Assembly (NCBI RefSeq): GCF_009363255.1
Contig: NZ_CP045318.1
Span: 162,001 to 226,000 of the forward strand
Origin: Roseivivax sp. THAF197b
GTDB taxonomy: Bacteria > Pseudomonadota > Alphaproteobacteria > Rhodobacterales > Rhodobacteraceae
DNA length: 64,000 bases
Direction of reading: 5' to 3'
Shown here: one piece after another, positions 53,399 through 62,300 of the stretch
How the letters are laid out: every line of letters begins with the position of its first letter
Position numbering within the stretch: the stretch's first letter is position 1
Notes under the pieces: model-generated
The model's database searches: none
What the model saw: the letters and a program-made list of their open reading frames with translations, nothing else
Told to the model about the DNA's origin: nothing
Position numbers and translations under genes: made by a program

Positions 53399-53633
53399 CG
53401 GGGCTTGCCCCTCCTACTTCTGATTCCTGCCTCCGAAGATGGGGTCAGGGTCGCGGCGCATCAATTCCAAAGGCCCAAACCAGTAGCGCCCCCGTGGGCG
53501 CAACGCGCTGACGGAGGGGGATCCCGGGCATGGCCCATGGGACCGGAAGCGATACACTTCCGGGTGATTGGGCGCGTATAGGCGCGGGCGAGGCGCGGAG
53601 TCAAGCGGGCGCGCCCCGGCCAAGGCTCCACGC
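53399..53633 (-). other. Untranslated region upstream of ffh
   Basis: About 235 bases without a supported gene. On the minus strand GTAGGAGGGG lies nine bases before the ffh ATG. Hairpins include CCGGAAG/CTTCCGG (53543-53549 with 53557-53563). I looked for a 4.5S RNA and did not find its conserved tip. Confidence 0.6.
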
Positions 53634-53663
53634 AAAGGGCCGCCGGTTCAACCGACGGCCTTT
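53634..53663. terminator. Terminator-like stem after azoR
   Basis: Long imperfect stem (AAAGGCCG-type arms, 53634-53647 with 53651-53663, loop TCA) 33 bases downstream of the azoR stop on the minus strand. T-runs of three occur on both sides. Confidence 0.6.
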
Positions 53664-53695
53664 ATCTGTCTGTCGCGAGGTTGCGCGTCTGCCGG

Positions 53696-54277
53696 TCAGG
53701 CGGCGAGACGGTCCACCTGCGCCTCGGCGGCCTTCACGGTCTCTTCGGGCTGGATCGCCAGCTCGTCGGCGCTGACCACCTCTACGTCGGTGATCCCCAT
53801 GAAACCGAGGATGTGGCGCGCATAGGTCGAGGCGAAGTCATAGTCGGAGCCGGCCTTGGTGCCGCCCGAGGCCACGACGAGGATCGCGCGCTTGCCTGTC
53901 AGGAGACCTTCGGGGCCCGCTTCGGTGTAGCGGAAGGTGACGCCGACGCGCGCAACCAAATCGATCCAGGTCTTGAAGCTGACGGGCACGCCGAAATTGT
54001 AGACCGGAAGGCCGATGACCAGCGTGTCGGCGCTTTGCAGCTCTGCGATCAGGTCATCCGAGAGCGCCAGCGTCGCTTTCTGCTCGTCGGAGCGATCCGC
54101 GCCGGGGGTGAAATTCGCGCCGATCCAGCGTTCATCGACATGAGGCAGCGGCGTGGCGAGATCACGGGTGATGACGTGGCGCGGTGCGAGCTTGTCGATC
54201 ACGCGATCGGTCAGCTGGCGGGAGATCGACCCGTCGCGACGGGCGGACGTGTCGATACGGAGAACGGTGTCGGTCAT
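53696..54277 (-). CDS. azoR: FMN-dependent NADH-azoreductase / quinone reductase
   Basis: 193 residues. Flavodoxin-like fold: RIDTSARRDGSISRQLTDRVID (FMN phosphate loop), VIGLPVYNFGVPVSFKTWIDLVARVGVTFRYTE and AILVVASGGTKAGSDYDFASTYARHILGFMG. The natural role is two-electron quinone reduction during thiol or quinone stress. A LysR gene is divergent, 124 bases away, the usual arrangement for azoR regulation. A terminator-like stem follows. Confidence 0.93.
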   Translation of the reverse strand: MTDTVLRIDTSARRDGSISRQLTDRVIDKLAPRHVITRDLATPLPHVDERWIGANFTPGADRSDEQKATLALSDDLIAELQSADTLVIGLPVYNFGVPVSFKTWIDLVARVGVTFRYTEAGPEGLLTGKRAILVVASGGTKAGSDYDFASTYARHILGFMGITDVEVVSADELAIQPEETVKAAEAQVDRLAA

Positions 54278-54401
54278 GAAGCATTCCTTGCGATGACGAT
54301 GATGTTTGAACTACCGCTAAGATGGGTCTTGCAATTTCGCACTCAATCAAACCAAATCCACAATGAATGTGACAAATCGCACAGAAGGATGCGTTGCGCC
54401 G

Positions 54402-55283
54402 ATGGACAATTGGGAAGAGGTGCGAACGGCCTTTCAGGTCGCGCGGATGGGAACGGTGTCAGGCGCAGCGGCCGAGTTGGGCGTGCATCACGCCACGGTC
54501 ATCCGGCACATAGATGCGATCGAGGCGCGGCTGGGGGTCAAGCTGTTCCAGCGTCACGCACGCGGCTACACGCCGACGGAGGCGGGGCAGGACCTGTTGC
54601 GCGTGGCGCAGACCACGGATGAGCAATTCCAGCAGCTCACCAGCCGGATCAAGGGGCAGGGGGCCGAAGTGTCCGGCGAACTGGTCGTCACGTCGCTGAT
54701 CAACTTCTCGCCCCTGGTGGTGCCGGCGCTCGCCTCATTTCAGGAGGCCTATCCGGATGTCATCGTGCGCTACATGACCGATGACCGGGTTTTCCGGCTC
54801 GAATACGGAGAGGCGCATATCGCCCTGCGTGCGGGCAACAAGCCCGATGAGCCCGACAATGTGGTGCAGCGGTTCATGACGCATCATGTGGGGCTTTACG
54901 CGTCTAAATCCTACGTGGCGCGATATGGCCGTCCCGAGACGTCCGAGGCGCTGGTCTCGCACCGCTTCGTGGGCTCCGAGAACCCGGACAACCGGGCGCC
55001 GTTCTTCCGCTGGCTGAAGGAGAATGTGGCGCGGGAGCGCGTCGTGTTCCGCACCTCCGACATGCGGGTCATGCTGCGCGCCGTCGCGGCAGGCGTCGGC
55101 ATCGGCTTTGTCGGGGTGAACGAGGCTGAACAGGAGGCCGACCTCGTGGAGATCATGCCGCCGCTCGAGGATTGGGCGGCGTCCTCCTGGCTGGTCACGC
55201 ATGTGGATCTGCACCGGACCGCCAAGGTTCAGGCCTTCCTGCAGCACATCAAGGATTTCGTCGGCAAGAACCCGGTGGGCTGA
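54402..55283 (+). CDS. LysR-family regulator divergent from azoR
   Basis: 293 residues. The N-terminal winged HTH (RTAFQVARMGTVSGAAAELGVHHATVIRHIDAIEARLGVKLFQRHARGY) has HHATVIRH in place of the more usual PSAVSRQ recognition helix. An effector domain follows with a short linker. It likely controls azoR in response to quinones. AAGGA precedes ATG 54402; an in-frame ATG at 54363 would add 13 residues and lacks a ribosome site. A TGTG-N8-CACA dyad overlaps 54367-54382. Confidence 0.9.
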   Translation: MDNWEEVRTAFQVARMGTVSGAAAELGVHHATVIRHIDAIEARLGVKLFQRHARGYTPTEAGQDLLRVAQTTDEQFQQLTSRIKGQGAEVSGELVVTSLINFSPLVVPALASFQEAYPDVIVRYMTDDRVFRLEYGEAHIALRAGNKPDEPDNVVQRFMTHHVGLYASKSYVARYGRPETSEALVSHRFVGSENPDNRAPFFRWLKENVARERVVFRTSDMRVMLRAVAAGVGIGFVGVNEAEQEADLVEIMPPLEDWAASSWLVTHVDLHRTAKVQAFLQHIKDFVGKNPVG

Positions 55284-55289
55284 GCGTGC

Positions 55290-55637
55290 TCATCCGCCCG
55301 TGCGGGCGTCTTCGCCGGTGCCGAGCTCGGTCTCCAGAAAGCGTTCGAACGCATCGAGATTGATGGGCTCGACCTGGCCGAAGCTCTGCATCCAGACGGC
55401 AGCTTCGCGAAGCGCGTCCGGCTCGAGCTGGCACCATTTCAGCCGACCGCGCTTGTCCTGGCTGATGAGACCCGCGCCCGCGAGGATCGCCAGATGTTTG
55501 GAGATCGCGGCAAGCGACATCTCGAAAGGGGCGGCCACATCCGTCACCGCCATGTCATCCTCCAGCAGCATCGCGAGGATGCGCCGCCGGGTCGGATCCG
55601 CGAGCGCGGCAAAGACGAGGTCGAGATCATGGGCCAT
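55290..55637 (-). CDS. ArsR/SmtB-family winged-helix regulator
   Basis: 115 residues. Single HTH_20-type domain: LVFAALADPTRRRILAMLLEDDMAVTDVAAPFEMSLAAISKHLAILAGAGLISQDKRGRLKWCQLEPDALREAAVWM. One Cys (KWCQL) exists, but no typical metal-binding CxC, so the signal is unclear; relatives are often paired with SRPBCC/AHSA1 proteins, absent here. The C-terminal tail is acidic. It is convergent with the LysR gene and divergent from the atp operon. Confidence 0.88.
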   Translation of the reverse strand: MAHDLDLVFAALADPTRRRILAMLLEDDMAVTDVAAPFEMSLAAISKHLAILAGAGLISQDKRGRLKWCQLEPDALREAAVWMQSFGQVEPINLDAFERFLETELGTGEDARTGG

Positions 55638-55891
55638 GACAGCGACATGGCGGTCAATCCTGCCCGCCGTCAAGCGCTGCCGCGCCATACTTAACTGCCA
55701 AGTTGAATAACGTGCTGGCGCCGGATCGGTCCGGTTTCGCGATTGGGAGCGGATCGGGCATTTTTGGGGTGGGGAAATAATTATTGAAAAACAGAATGAT
55801 AGTCCTTTCGACGCTGCGACGGGCGGTCGCTTGACTCGGGCCTCCCGCCCGCTTAGCACACATCCAAACTCTGACTGGGGCTGGTGACGGC
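55638..55891 (+). promoter_or_regulatory. Divergent promoter region of the F0 operon and ArsR gene
   Basis: 254 bases without a gene. The stretch 55774-55803 (AAATAATTATTGAAAAACAG region) is strikingly A/T-rich against the background, consistent with a strong promoter for the ATP synthase F0 genes. I cannot fix the -10 and -35 boxes with confidence. Confidence 0.45.
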
Positions 55892-56236
55892 TTGGACGAT
55901 ACCGACCGCAAGCGGCGCATGGACGAACTCGACGCGAAGATCGCGGCGATGAAAGCGGCCAAGGCGCCCCCGAAACGGCACCAGGAGGAGCACTATTCGC
56001 AGGCGCAGCTCGCCTGGCGCATGGTGGTAGAGCTTGTGGCCGGTCTGGGGATCGGCTTTGGCATCGGATACGGGCTGGACGCACTTCTGGATACGCGTCC
56101 GTGGTTTCTGGTGCTGTTTACATTGCTGGGTTTCGCGGCGGGCGTGAACGTGATGATCCGCTCCGCCAAGGAAATCCAGGAGCAGAAGATGGCCGAGCAG
56201 GCCGAAGAGGATGAGAGGACCGAAGATGGCAACTGA
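55892..56236 (+). CDS. atpI: ATP synthase-associated protein AtpI
   Basis: 114 residues. AtpI helps assemble the c ring and transports Mg2+ in some bacteria. An N-terminal charged segment ([29 protein letters not shown]) precedes two helices [19 protein letters not shown] and [18 protein letters not shown]. The start is a TTG at 55892, chosen because the N-terminal DxDR...LDAKI matches homologues; ATG 55919 is the alternative. First gene of the F0 operon; it overlaps the atpB start region. Confidence 0.88.
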   Translation: MDDTDRKRRMDELDAKIAAMKAAKAPPKRHQEEHYSQAQLAWRMVVELVAGLGIGFGIGYGLDALLDTRPWFLVLFTLLGFAAGVNVMIRSAKEIQEQKMAEQAEEDERTEDGN

Positions 56237-56981
56237 AGCTGGCGGCGAAGAAACCGGCCTTGTGTTCCACCCGATGGATCAGTTCATCGTCTCCCCGCTC
56301 TTCGGGGACGGTCCGGTGGGCATGTTCACCATCACGAACGTGACGCTCTGGATGGCGCTGGCGATCCTTTGCGTCGTGGGCCTAATGGTGCTGGGCACGG
56401 GCGGGCGCTCGATCGTCCCCTCGCGCGTTCAGTCGATCGCCGAGCTGGCCTACGGTTTCATCTACAAGATGGTCGAGGACATCACTGGCAAGGATGGCGT
56501 TAAGTACTTCCCGTACATCATGACGCTGTTCCTCTTCATCGTCTTCGCCAACTTCCTGGGCCTCATCCCGATGGCCTTCACCACGACGTCGCACATCGCT
56601 GTCACCGCTGTCATGGCGCTGGCCGTGTTCCTCGGCGTGACGATCCTAGGTTTCGTCAAGAATGGCGCGTCATTCCTGAGCCTCTTCTGGGTCAGCTCCG
56701 CACCGCTCGCGCTGCGGCCGATCCTGGCGCTGATCGAGGTGATTTCCTACTTCGTGCGGCCCGTGAGCCACTCCATTCGTCTGGCGGGCAACATGATGGC
56801 CGGTCACGCGGTGATCAAGGTCTTCGCGGGCTTTGCCGCCATAGCGGCCATCTCGCCCCTGTCGGTTCTGGCGATCACGGCCATGTACGGCCTCGAGGTG
56901 CTGGTGTCCTTCATCCAGGCTTACGTGTTCACCATTCTGACCTGCGTGTACCTCAAGGACGCGCTGCATCCGCATCACTAA
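56226..56981 (+). CDS. atpB: F0F1 ATP synthase subunit a
   Basis: 251 residues. Subunit a forms the proton half-channels. [21 protein letters not shown], the essential Arg in [14 protein letters not shown] and the last two helices [40 protein letters not shown] are all present. GAGGA precedes ATG 56226, inside the end of atpI. Confidence 0.97.
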   Translation: MATEAGGEETGLVFHPMDQFIVSPLFGDGPVGMFTITNVTLWMALAILCVVGLMVLGTGGRSIVPSRVQSIAELAYGFIYKMVEDITGKDGVKYFPYIMTLFLFIVFANFLGLIPMAFTTTSHIAVTAVMALAVFLGVTILGFVKNGASFLSLFWVSSAPLALRPILALIEVISYFVRPVSHSIRLAGNMMAGHAVIKVFAGFAAIAAISPLSVLAITAMYGLEVLVSFIQAYVFTILTCVYLKDALHPHH

Positions 56982-56987
56982 CGCAGC

Positions 56988-57005
56988 GGTGGGGGCTTCC
57001 CCACC
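56988..57005 (+). other. Hairpin between atpB and atpE
   Basis: Stem GGTGGGG/CCCCACC with loop GCTT (56988-56994 with 56999-57005), 39 bases before atpE. It has no T-tract and probably affects mRNA processing or stability rather than termination. Confidence 0.55.
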
Positions 57006-57044
57006 CTACGGACCTAAAGCAATTCCATCGTAAGGAGAAAGATC

Positions 57045-57281
57045 ATGGAAGGCGATATCGTACAAATGGGCGCATTCATCGGCGCGGGCCTCGCATGCAT
57101 GGGCATGGGTGGTGCAGCTGTCGGTGTGGGCAACGTTGCAGGCAACTACCTGGCCGGCGCCCTGCGCAACCCCTCGGCCGCCGCGTCGCAGACCGCGACC
57201 CTCTTCATCGGCATCGCATTCGCAGAAGCGCTGGGCATCTTCTCGTTCCTCGTCGCGCTCCTGCTGATGTTCGCCGTCTAA
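57045..57281 (+). CDS. atpE: F0F1 ATP synthase subunit c
   Basis: 78 residues. Two-helix hairpin of the proton-driven c ring: helix 1 [25 protein letters not shown], polar loop RNP (41-43), helix 2 with the ion-binding carboxylate Glu61 in [17 protein letters not shown]. The lack of a Na+ signature around the Glu suggests H+ coupling. AAGGAG is nine bases before the ATG. The gene is flanked by hairpins on both sides. Confidence 0.97.
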   Translation: MEGDIVQMGAFIGAGLACMGMGGAAVGVGNVAGNYLAGALRNPSAAASQTATLFIGIAFAEALGIFSFLVALLLMFAV

Positions 57282-57307
57282 GAGACGTCTGAGCTATCCT
57301 TACGCGA

Positions 57308-57338
57308 CGGGCGGGACCGGATCATTCCGGCCCGCCCG
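57308..57338 (+). other. Strong hairpin between atpE and atpX
   Basis: A 12-bp stem with one bulged A: CGGGCGGG/CCCGCCCG plus CCGG/CCGG (57308-57320 with 57327-57338). It could stabilise the 3' end of an atpE-containing mRNA fragment. Confidence 0.6.
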
Positions 57339-57369
57339 CTGATTGCAGAGAGGCTTGACGGAGGACGCA

Positions 57370-57918
57370 ATGGCGACCGAAACCACTGCCGCAGCAGGCG
57401 ACGGGCTGGCAACAAGCCCCGAAACCGCTCCGGGCATGCCGCAGCTCGACTTTTCGACCTTCGGCAACCAGATTTTCTGGCTGATCGTCACGCTTGTCGT
57501 GATCTACTTCGTGCTGTCGCGCGTGGCACTCCCGCGCATCGCGGCTGTTCTGGCGGAACGTCAGGGCACGATCACCAATGATATTGCCAAGGCAGAAGAC
57601 CTGAAGGCACAGGCTGCGGAGGCCGAGCAGGCCTACGAGAAAGCCCTGGCCGATGCGCGCGTCGAAGCGCAGAAGATCGCCGAGCAGACGCGCGAGGAGA
57701 TCAAGGGTCAGGTGGCCGACGCACAGGCCAAGGCCGACGCGGAAATCGCCGCGAAGACCGCCGAGTCCGAGAAGGAAATCGAGGCGATCCGGGCATCCGC
57801 CATGGAAAACGTCGAAGCGGTGGCCAAGGACACAGCGGCAGCCGTTGTGGCAGCCCTGGGAACGTCTGCCGATCAGGCCGAGGTCGACAAGGCCGTCAAC
57901 GCGCGGATGAAGGGGTGA
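57370..57918 (+). CDS. atpX: F0F1 ATP synthase subunit b' (b prime)
   Basis: 182 residues. A Thr/Ala/Pro-rich N-terminus, one membrane helix ([23 protein letters not shown], about 37-60) and a long coiled coil form one half of the b/b' peripheral stalk found in photosynthetic and other Alphaproteobacteria. GGAGG precedes ATG 57370. Its stop overlaps a GTG that is nine bases before the atpF ATG. Confidence 0.93.
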   Translation: MATETTAAAGDGLATSPETAPGMPQLDFSTFGNQIFWLIVTLVVIYFVLSRVALPRIAAVLAERQGTITNDIAKAEDLKAQAAEAEQAYEKALADARVEAQKIAEQTREEIKGQVADAQAKADAEIAAKTAESEKEIEAIRASAMENVEAVAKDTAAAVVAALGTSADQAEVDKAVNARMKG

Positions 57919-57923
57919 GCGAC

Positions 57924-58493
57924 ATGATCAAACGCACAGCACTTGCCGCGCTGGTGACAAGCCTCGGCTTCGCGACTCCGGCGCTGGCTGCGGGCGATGT
58001 CTTCTTCTCGCTGCGCAACACCGACTTCGTCGTGCTGCTCGGTTTCATCGTGTTCATCGGTGTGCTGATCTACTTCAAGGTGCCGGGTCTTCTGGGCAAG
58101 ATGCTCGACGATCGGGCGGCGGGCATCCAGTCCGAGCTTGATGAAGCGCGCACCCTGCGCGAAGAGGCGCAATCCCTTCTGGCCAGCTACGAGCGCAAAC
58201 AGCGCGAAGTGCAGGAGCAGGCGGATCGCATCGTCGCAAAGGCAAAGGAAGATGGCGAGGCGACCAAAGCGCAGGCACTGGCCGATCTCGACAAGTCCAT
58301 CGAGCGTCGTATCGCCGCCGCGCAGGACCAGATCGCATCGGCCGAGCAGGCCGCCATCAAGGATGTGCGCGACCGTGCCATCGCCGTGGCCGTTGCCGCA
58401 GCGCGCGACGTCGTAGCCGAGAAGATGGGCAAGTCTGATCAGAGCAAGCTGATCGACAGCGCCATCGACGAGGTCGGCAAGAAGCTGCACTGA
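57924..58493 (+). CDS. atpF: F0F1 ATP synthase subunit b
   Basis: 189 residues. MIKRTALAALVTSLGFATPALAAG looks like a signal-peptide-like segment seen in alphaproteobacterial b subunits, then one membrane helix (FVVLLGFIVFIGVLIYFKVPGLLGKML) and a long coiled coil that joins F0 to F1. ATG 57924 has AAGGGG nine bases upstream; a GTG at 57915 overlapping the atpX stop is less likely. It is the last gene of the F0 operon. Confidence 0.93.
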   Translation: MIKRTALAALVTSLGFATPALAAGDVFFSLRNTDFVVLLGFIVFIGVLIYFKVPGLLGKMLDDRAAGIQSELDEARTLREEAQSLLASYERKQREVQEQADRIVAKAKEDGEATKAQALADLDKSIERRIAAAQDQIASAEQAAIKDVRDRAIAVAVAAARDVVAEKMGKSDQSKLIDSAIDEVGKKLH

Positions 58494-58522
58494 CCAGCTT
58501 TGCCAGATAGCGACTTTCGAAG

Positions 58523-58547
58523 GACCCGGCACCCCGCCGGGTCTTTT
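58523..58547 (+). terminator. Rho-independent terminator of the F0 operon
   Basis: Stem GACCCGGC/GCCGGGTC (58523-58530 with 58536-58543) followed by TTTTCGTTTTC. It confirms that the F1 genes are encoded elsewhere. Confidence 0.93.
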
Positions 58548-58609
58548 CGTTTTCATCTCCGGCCCGCTTTGCGATGATCCGCGAAAGGCCATTTTGACGA
58601 GTTTCCGAC

Positions 58610-59302
58610 ATGTCGCTTCTGTCCATGACCCATAAAGAGTTCAACCGCCTGGCCGGAGAGCGGGCTGTCATCTGGGTCGATCCGGCGCGCGTGCCGCTGC
58701 ATAGCGGCTCGAAATGGCCCGTCTATCGCAAACGGATGCTGCGCCTCCGTCGCTATGTGCCCTTGGCTTTTGCGAACCTGGCGCGGCCCGCCCTGAAAGC
58801 GCGAGAGCCATTCTTCATTCCCGGCGATGCGTTCCGGCCCGGCCAACCGGTGGTCGACACGCCGCGCTACCGCAAGGTCGCGGACTTCATCTCCCACCGG
58901 GACACTCCGACGGACAGCCTGTGGTACCGGGATCTGATGCGCGAACTGGAAACGCAGGGCGTGGCTTGGCACAAGAAGATCGCGATGCGCAGCGAGGCCG
59001 AGATCCTCGATTTTCTGGAAGGCTACGTGGGCGGTCTGATGGACAGCCTGCGCGCCCATGGATTTTCGTCGAACGAGTCGCGCTACGAATCCTCGGCATT
59101 GATCTGTCGCGACGGTTCGCTGACGAAGACGGGCTCAGGCAATCACCGGTTCAACATGTGCCACGCGCTGAATGTTACCCCGTTCCCATTGCGGATCGTG
59201 GGCGCGCATCGCGACTGGTTCACGGATAATGGCGGATCGGACGACAGCACGCTCGACGCATTACTGGCACGGATCCAGGAGGTCGGTGCGCAGCATCGGT
59301 GA
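58610..59302 (+). CDS. Conserved protein of unknown function with ParB-like motif
   Basis: 230 residues, no signal or helix of membrane type. The N-terminal half is rich in Arg (YRKRMLRLRRYVPLAFANL). The C-terminal part ALICRDGSLTKTGSGNHRFNMCHALNVTPFPLRIVGAHRDWF has the G-x-HR...A...l-x-v-x-x-x-P-x-x-V layout of ParB/sulfiredoxin-like domains. Similar proteins occur near polysaccharide and sulfotransferase genes in marine Rhodobacteraceae, but here the neighbours are atpF and alkB. I do not assign a function. Confidence 0.75.
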   Translation: MSLLSMTHKEFNRLAGERAVIWVDPARVPLHSGSKWPVYRKRMLRLRRYVPLAFANLARPALKAREPFFIPGDAFRPGQPVVDTPRYRKVADFISHRDTPTDSLWYRDLMRELETQGVAWHKKIAMRSEAEILDFLEGYVGGLMDSLRAHGFSSNESRYESSALICRDGSLTKTGSGNHRFNMCHALNVTPFPLRIVGAHRDWFTDNGGSDDSTLDALLARIQEVGAQHR

Positions 59303-60466
59303 TCAGCGTGGCATCGGAGTGCGGTGTTTGTTGTAGTCCGACCAGTCGGTGATCTCGGGATAGAACTGGCGCCGCCATTCGCGGACCCGCGGGTTCATCA
59401 CGCGCCGCCAAAGCGGCGGCACCATCGCGGCCATCGTCATCACCGGGTAGCCATAGGGCAGTTGCGGGGCCTCGTCCTCGTCGTAATTCTGCAAGAGCGG
59501 GAAGCGTCTGTCTGGCTTGTAGTGATGATCCGAATGGCGCTGCAGGTTGATGAGCAACCAGTTGGACGCCTTCTGCGCCGCGTTCCAGCTGTGGCGCGGT
59601 TTGACATGCTCATATTTGCCGTCGCCCAGATGCGCGCGGGTCAGGCCGTAATGCTCGATGTAATTCACCAGCTCGAGCTGCCAGATCGCAACACCGGCCT
59701 GCAGCAGAAACAGGCCAACCCCTGCCCAGCCTGCAATGGCGAAGGCCAGCGCAAGGAAGGCAATCTGAAGCCCCGCATAGAGAAAGAACGGGTTCTTGTG
59801 ATGCGTCCAGGGCATGTTGCGCCGCGCGAGCATGTCGCGTTCGGCCTTGAAGGCCGAGCTCAGCGATTGGACCAGCACGCGCGGATAGAAGCGGTGGAAG
59901 CCCTCGTTGTAGCGCGCGGTCACCGGATCGCGCGGCGTTGCCACGTAGCGGTGATGCACCAGCAGGTGCTCCGACCGGAAATGGGAATAAAGCACCATGG
60001 CCAGCAGCAGGTCGCCAAGCCAGCGCTCCCACTTGTTTTTCTGGTGCATCAGCTCGTGGCTGTAATTGATCCCGACCGTGCCCGAAATCACGCCCATTCC
60101 GAAGAAGATGCCGATCTTCTCGCCCGTTCCGAGATGGCTTGCCGTGCTCGTGTAGGCCAAGAGGCCGAAGAGGGTCGCGGCCTGCAGCGGCGCCCAGATC
60201 AGGGTGACGAGCCGGTACCAGAAAAGCTGGCTGTCGTCGGTCTGCGGATCGGCATTGTCCGTGTTGAGCCCAAGTGCTGCATCGAGCGCGCTGAAGAGAT
60301 ACCACGTGGCAAGTGGCGTCAGCGCGATCCACCAGCCACCCTTGACCGCCCCGAGCCACAGCAGAGGCACGAGCGCGACCGACACCCAGAATGGCAGCGC
60401 CGCCGACAACCGCGCAATGCGCGCGGGCGACATGAAGCGGGGGGCGGAGAGACCTTGATCGCTCAT
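59303..60466 (-). CDS. alkB: Alkane 1-monooxygenase (AlkB family)
   Basis: 387 residues. Membrane non-heme diiron enzyme that hydroxylates terminal carbons of n-alkanes using O2 and reduced rubredoxin. All histidine boxes are present: HELMH (137-141), EHLLVHH (166-172), the AlkB-specific NYIEHYGL (268-275) and LQRHSDHH (308-315), between about six membrane helices. No rubredoxin or regulator is adjacent. It converges with the unknown gene at 58610 and is expected to let the cell use hydrocarbon traces. Confidence 0.95.
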   Translation of the reverse strand: MSDQGLSAPRFMSPARIARLSAALPFWVSVALVPLLWLGAVKGGWWIALTPLATWYLFSALDAALGLNTDNADPQTDDSQLFWYRLVTLIWAPLQAATLFGLLAYTSTASHLGTGEKIGIFFGMGVISGTVGINYSHELMHQKNKWERWLGDLLLAMVLYSHFRSEHLLVHHRYVATPRDPVTARYNEGFHRFYPRVLVQSLSSAFKAERDMLARRNMPWTHHKNPFFLYAGLQIAFLALAFAIAGWAGVGLFLLQAGVAIWQLELVNYIEHYGLTRAHLGDGKYEHVKPRHSWNAAQKASNWLLINLQRHSDHHYKPDRRFPLLQNYDEDEAPQLPYGYPVMTMAAMVPPLWRRVMNPRVREWRRQFYPEITDWSDYNKHRTPMPR

Positions 60467-60611
60467 ACTGAATTCCGTGACTGCTCAGACGTCTTTTGCC
60501 GCGAGCCTAGCGCGACAACAGCCAATGCGCCTAGTGCGCAGAAGCGCGCAGCGATGCAAGCCTGACCGCTGTTGTGTTTTCGTTCCGTAAACATTTGGCA
60601 GTTGGAGCGGC

Positions 60612-61670
60612 TTATCGTGGCCGCGCGAGGTCGAATGCCTTGCGCATCAGTGTCGGCAGATCGGCGGGCCGGAAATCTTCCGCTGCGACGAATTCACCGC
60701 GCTCGGGCACCCGCTCCATCGGGACAAGCGCCGTGCGCAGGCCCAGGCGCAGATGAAAATGCGTGAAGGTGTGTCGCGCCTCGTCCGGCAGGGTTTTCCA
60801 TTCGGCACGGATCGGCGGCGCGGCTTCGGGTGTGCCTGCGGTCACGTCGATCCAGTCCGACCCCGGCCAGCCCAGCATGCCACCCAGAAGCCCCGAATCC
60901 GGACGCCGCTCCAGAAGCCAGGCCCCATCGACGCGGCGTACGAGATAGGCGATGCCGAAGCGCACGGGCTTTTTCTTCTTGGGCGCCTTCTTCGGGAGCT
61001 CGGCCTGCGTGCCCGCGGCCCAGGCCGCGCAGGCTTCGCGCCAAGGGCAGAGCCCGCAGGCCGGACGCTTGGGCGTGCAGATCGTGGCGCCAAGATCCAT
61101 GACCGCCTGCGCGTAATCACCGGGGCGTGCCTCGGGTGTCAGGGCTTCTGCGTGCCGTGTGAGGATCGGCTTCGATTGCGGAAGGGGCGTGTGTTCGTCG
61201 TGAAGGCGCGCCATCACCCGCTCGACATTGCCATCCACTACGGTCGCCGCCTCGTCATAGGCGATGGCCGCGATCGCGGCGGCCGTATAGGGCCCGATGC
61301 CCGGTAGGGTCAGCAGGCCGTCATAGCTGTCCGGGAAGACGCCATCGTGATCGGCCACGACCGCGCGGGCGCATTTCAGCAGGTTACGCGCGCGGGCGTA
61401 ATAGCCAAGCCCGGCCCAGGCCGCCATGACATCGGCATCTGCCGCGCCTGCGAGGTCGCTCACGGTCGGCCAACGGGCCGTAAAGGCCTCGAAATAGGAC
61501 TTCACGGCGGCGACGGTGGTCTGTTGCAGCATCACTTCCGAAAGCCAGATCCGGTAGGGGTCGGGCCGCATCCCGGCCTTCCGCGCGGCAGGCCCCACAC
61601 GCCAGGGCATGGTGCGGGCATGGCGGTCGTACCATTCAAGCAAGACTTCGGGATCGGCGATGTCACGCAC
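60612..61670 (-). CDS. mutY: A/G-specific adenine DNA glycosylase
   Basis: 352 residues. MutY removes A opposite 8-oxoG. The HhH-GPD domain has the catalytic Glu in WLSEVMLQQTTV and the catalytic Asp after LLTLPGIGPYTAAAIAAIAYDEAATVVDGNVERV. The 4Fe-4S cluster is C-x6-C-x2-C-x5-C (ICTPKRPACGLCPWREAC). The C-terminal NUDIX-like domain reads GMLGWPGSDW and HTFTHFHLRL. It diverges from the DUF721 gene. Confidence 0.96.
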   Translation of the reverse strand: MRDIADPEVLLEWYDRHARTMPWRVGPAARKAGMRPDPYRIWLSEVMLQQTTVAAVKSYFEAFTARWPTVSDLAGAADADVMAAWAGLGYYARARNLLKCARAVVADHDGVFPDSYDGLLTLPGIGPYTAAAIAAIAYDEAATVVDGNVERVMARLHDEHTPLPQSKPILTRHAEALTPEARPGDYAQAVMDLGATICTPKRPACGLCPWREACAAWAAGTQAELPKKAPKKKKPVRFGIAYLVRRVDGAWLLERRPDSGLLGGMLGWPGSDWIDVTAGTPEAAPPIRAEWKTLPDEARHTFTHFHLRLGLRTALVPMERVPERGEFVAAEDFRPADLPTLMRKAFDLARPR

Positions 61671-61760
61671 GGATCAACGTCCTTTGATCGGGGGCTTGTC
61701 ACTCGGGGTGGCGCTCGACCACCGGGGCTTTAGTATAGCGCGCAAACGGGAGTGCCAAGG

Positions 61761-62273
61761 ATGGGACGACAGAAGGGAACGACACGCGGTTTCGCGCAGG
61801 CCTCGGGACTATTGAAGTCCCGGATCCGCCGCGCGTCCGAAACCCGTGGCTTTGCCGAATCCCGCGTCCTGACCCATTGGCCCGAGATCGCGGGCGAGGA
61901 CACTGCCCGCATCGCCCGCCCGGTCGAGGTCAGCTATTCCCGGGGCGGCATGGGGGCGACGCTCGTTCTGCTGACGACCGGGGCCCATGCCCCCATGCTC
62001 GAGATGCAGAAGGACCAGATCCGCGACCGGGTGAACCAGATCTACGGCTATAACGCGATCCAGCGCGTGCGTATCACGCAGACGGCGCCGACGGGCTTTT
62101 CCGAGGGCCAGGTGGCCTTTGCGCCCGCACCCAAGGCGCAACCGCGTCCGCCTGCGCCCGAAATCGTCGCCGAGGCGCGGCAGACCGCGCATGGCGTCGC
62201 GGATGAGGGTTTGAGGGTTGCACTTGAACGTCTGGCAACCAACGTCCTATCCAGAGAAAACGACCGAGGCTGA
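61761..62273 (+). CDS. DUF721 domain protein
   Basis: 170 residues. Pattern LTHWPEIAGEDTARIARPVEVSY, then LVLLTTGAHAPMLEMQKDQIRDRVNQIYGYNAIQRVRI, matches DUF721 (a nucleic-acid-linked helical/beta domain often near recF or dnaA in other bacteria). GGGAG eight bases before ATG 61761 sets the start. It is followed 27 bases later by the DsbA-like gene, an order seen often in Alphaproteobacteria. Confidence 0.88.
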   Translation: MGRQKGTTRGFAQASGLLKSRIRRASETRGFAESRVLTHWPEIAGEDTARIARPVEVSYSRGGMGATLVLLTTGAHAPMLEMQKDQIRDRVNQIYGYNAIQRVRITQTAPTGFSEGQVAFAPAPKAQPRPPAPEIVAEARQTAHGVADEGLRVALERLATNVLSRENDRG

Positions 62274-62300
62274 CCGCCTCGCACAAAGGAAGGTGACTTC

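Noticed and set aside
53399-53640. Possible 4.5S (SRP) RNA gene upstream of ffh
   Set aside because: The conserved GGTCAGG...CCGGAAGGAAGCAGCC tip is absent; only a partial CCGGAAG occurs in an unrelated hairpin.
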